Part shown: positions 62,701 through 64,000 of the stretch, in pieces
Layout: each line of letters starts with the position of its first letter
Position numbering within the stretch: position 1 is the first letter of the stretch
From: Calothrix sp. PCC 7103
GTDB taxonomy: Bacteria > Cyanobacteriota > Cyanobacteriia > Cyanobacteriales > Nostocaceae
Direction of reading: 5' to 3'
Length of the DNA stretch: 64,000 bases
Assembly (NCBI RefSeq): GCF_000331305.1
Contig: NZ_KB217478.1
Span: 4,933,595 to 4,997,594 of the forward strand
The notes under the pieces: generated by a model
Seen by the model: only the letters and a program-made list of their open reading frames with translations
Told to the model about the DNA's origin: nothing
Database searches by the model: none
Made by a program: the position numbers and the translations under genes

Positions 62701-64000
62701 TTATAATTTATTTGCAGGCAATAGCATATTATCGACTATTTGTTCGCGTAATTCTTTAGAAGAATAGTTTTCGCCGGATATACACTCTAATAATAGATCA
62801 TTGGCGTAGATGTAATCATACAAAAGTTTGACATCTTCTGCATCTAGGTCAACTTGATAACCGACATCAAGATACTTTAACATTACTTGTCGTAAATCTT
62901 CTGCCCATTGTTGCCAGTTTGAAGCAGAAGCTGTACTCAATGGACAGCGTTGTTGAAAATTGATTAAAGCTTCAGTCAAAAGATTATTATTTATTTCTTG
63001 TGCTTTTTCGATTGCTTCGCTTAATTTTTCGGCAATGTCAACCTCTACGTCTTCACCAATCTTTAACATTTTACTGGTAAAGTCTTTTTTGTTAAAACTG
63101 GTATATTTTTGACGAGTCACATCATTTGACATATCCTCAGCTAAAGCATGAATTGCTACTAGTCGAGAAATAAGTAAACTTCTTGGTTGTGGAGGAGTTA
63201 ATTGACGACGTTTGATATTAAAGTTTCTGATGTCAGTTGCAAAGTCAGCAAAAATCGCGCGTTCGATTTCGAGATTATTACTAATATATAAATCTACATC
63301 TAAATCAATTGCTAGATAGTAAGCTCTCCAACCACTCGAACTAACACCTGATGCAGTTGTCATTCTATCTAACCAACTTAGCATATTCTGCAAAGCCGGA
63401 CTATCTTTGACTATATTATTAACACATCTAAACATGAGCTTGAGAAATTCGTCAGCACTGCTTAAACGTTCCGTAACCAGAACAAATACTTCTCTCCATT
63501 GCTTTGCTGTGAGATTTTTTTCTACAAAGTTCTTTAGAAACTCTTGCTCACGATTTTCTACTACATATTCCGCAGCAAAATATTCTTGAAATGTCAAGTG
63601 TGAAAACGAATATATATTTTTAGCTTGCTGAATTAATAGTCCATAGTTAGATTCAATCAGTTTTAATATTTGCTGTGAGTCTATTTCAGTGGTAATATTT
63701 TGCATGAAGTCAGAAATTTGCTCTAGCAGTTCCCACTGATGCCATAACACTTTTGAAGGTTTATTATCTAAACCTTGATAAGCGATTTGGCTGAACATAT
63801 TAATTTTTCGTTGCCGAGATATATTAAAGCTGCTTCTACGCTCGATTCGACGACTAGCATCCCATTTTTTTAATAGTGTGTCTACTGCGTCGTTATAAAT
63901 TGCATAACGATTTAATGAAAAGTCATAGGTATTTTCAAAAGTTAAACACAGAATTGTTAACAGTAAGGGATTTGTTGCTAACTCTTTGACTGCTTCGTTG
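62701..64000 (-). CDS. NACHT-domain protein, C-terminal part (continues beyond the window)
   Basis: The frame stays open from the stop at 62701 to the right edge, so at least 433 residues are coded and the N-terminus is missing; a Met at 63798 is internal, not a start. The edge part reads ELATNPLLLTILCLTFENTY and YNDAVDTLLKKWD, the NACHT helical region, and further on YSFSHLTFQEYFAAEYVVEN, the typical end of this region. The following 300 residues are helical and polar and match the C-terminal extension of cyanobacterial NACHT proteins. The NTPase core would lie just outside. NACHT proteins are NLR-like sensors; several act in antiphage defence. Confidence 0.88.
   Translation of the reverse strand, partial: NEAVKELATNPLLLTILCLTFENTYDFSLNRYAIYNDAVDTLLKKWDASRRIERRSSFNISRQRKINMFSQIAYQGLDNKPSKVLWHQWELLEQISDFMQNITTEIDSQQILKLIESNYGLLIQQAKNIYSFSHLTFQEYFAAEYVVENREQEFLKNFVEKNLTAKQWREVFVLVTERLSSADEFLKLMFRCVNNIVKDSPALQNMLSWLDRMTTASGVSSSGWRAYYLAIDLDVDLYISNNLEIERAIFADFATDIRNFNIKRRQLTPPQPRSLLISRLVAIHALAEDMSNDVTRQKYTSFNKKDFTSKMLKIGEDVEVDIAEKLSEAIEKAQEINNNLLTEALINFQQRCPLSTASASNWQQWAEDLRQVMLKYLDVGYQVDLDAEDVKLLYDYIYANDLLLECISGENYSSKELREQIVDNMLLPANKL

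Noticed and set aside
1-64000. tRNA or rRNA genes
   Set aside because: No T-loop GGTTCGAATCC-type sequence with a matching acceptor stem was found on either strand, and no rRNA segments were recognised.

Overview
The window comes from a filamentous, most likely heterocyst-forming cyanobacterium (Nostocales type). The evidence is an allophycocyanin-B gene (apcD), the cyanobacterial DUF3038/DUF4335 pair, heptamer STRR repeats (AGTGCTG, TAACTCC), a glycine-tailed RRM protein, Yfr2-type small RNAs, a caspase/STAND/WD40 giant protein and AT-rich intergenic DNA. The usual cyanobacterial palindrome HIP1 (GCGATCGC) was not seen, while GGCGCC occurs about 110 times by eye count.

Layout. 0.2-4.5 kb: an ExoD-family protein facing a MacAB-like export operon (adaptor, permease, ATPase). 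5-9.2 kb: pstSCAB phosphate transporter with a Pho box and a terminator. 9.6-10.8 kb: bioY and lspA. 10.8-16.9 kb: a repeat-rich secreted protein, an FHA-fused class A penicillin-binding protein, and the DUF4335/DUF3038 pair. 17.3-19.8 kb: apt, an orphan DppB-type permease, a small conserved protein, and an RNA-binding protein whose ribosome binding site is locked in a perfect 13-bp hairpin. 20.1-24.2 kb: purF and purL. 24.5-25.1 kb: three tandem small-RNA units, each with a perfect CRP-type site. 25.2-30.4 kb: apcD, rlmD, an anti-sigma-type ATPase, two small conserved proteins, asnS.

30.4-49.3 kb is the accessory part: palindromic repeats (one split by a MITE-like insert), a 1697-residue caspase-STAND-WD40 protein, a nuclease-like DUF protein, a zinc-ribbon membrane protein, two tandem cytochromes P450, a WD40 relic, a ParDE toxin-antitoxin pair, decayed mobile DNA, an AAA ATPase with a PD-(D/E)XK tail, a CrtI-type desaturase, and a truncated restriction-like gene.

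49.3-64 kb: a GAF-CHASE3-PAS-GAF hybrid histidine kinase next to a response regulator-PP2C phosphatase (probably one signalling unit), an M48 peptidase with two overlapping tiny ORFs translationally linked to its start, an MscS channel, an OFA-type MFS transporter, three Yfr2-like sRNA genes upstream-adjacent to purH, purH itself, a 52-residue Asp/His/Cys-rich peptide, and the C-terminal part of a NACHT protein running off the right edge.

The most interesting unexplained signals are the CRP-site/sRNA tandem array, the triple Yfr2 cluster with perfect 11-nt complementarity to the Yfr1 core motif, the sequestered ribosome binding site of the RRM gene, the hairpin family around the caspase gene, and the GGCGCC excess. 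No tRNA, rRNA or CRISPR array was found.
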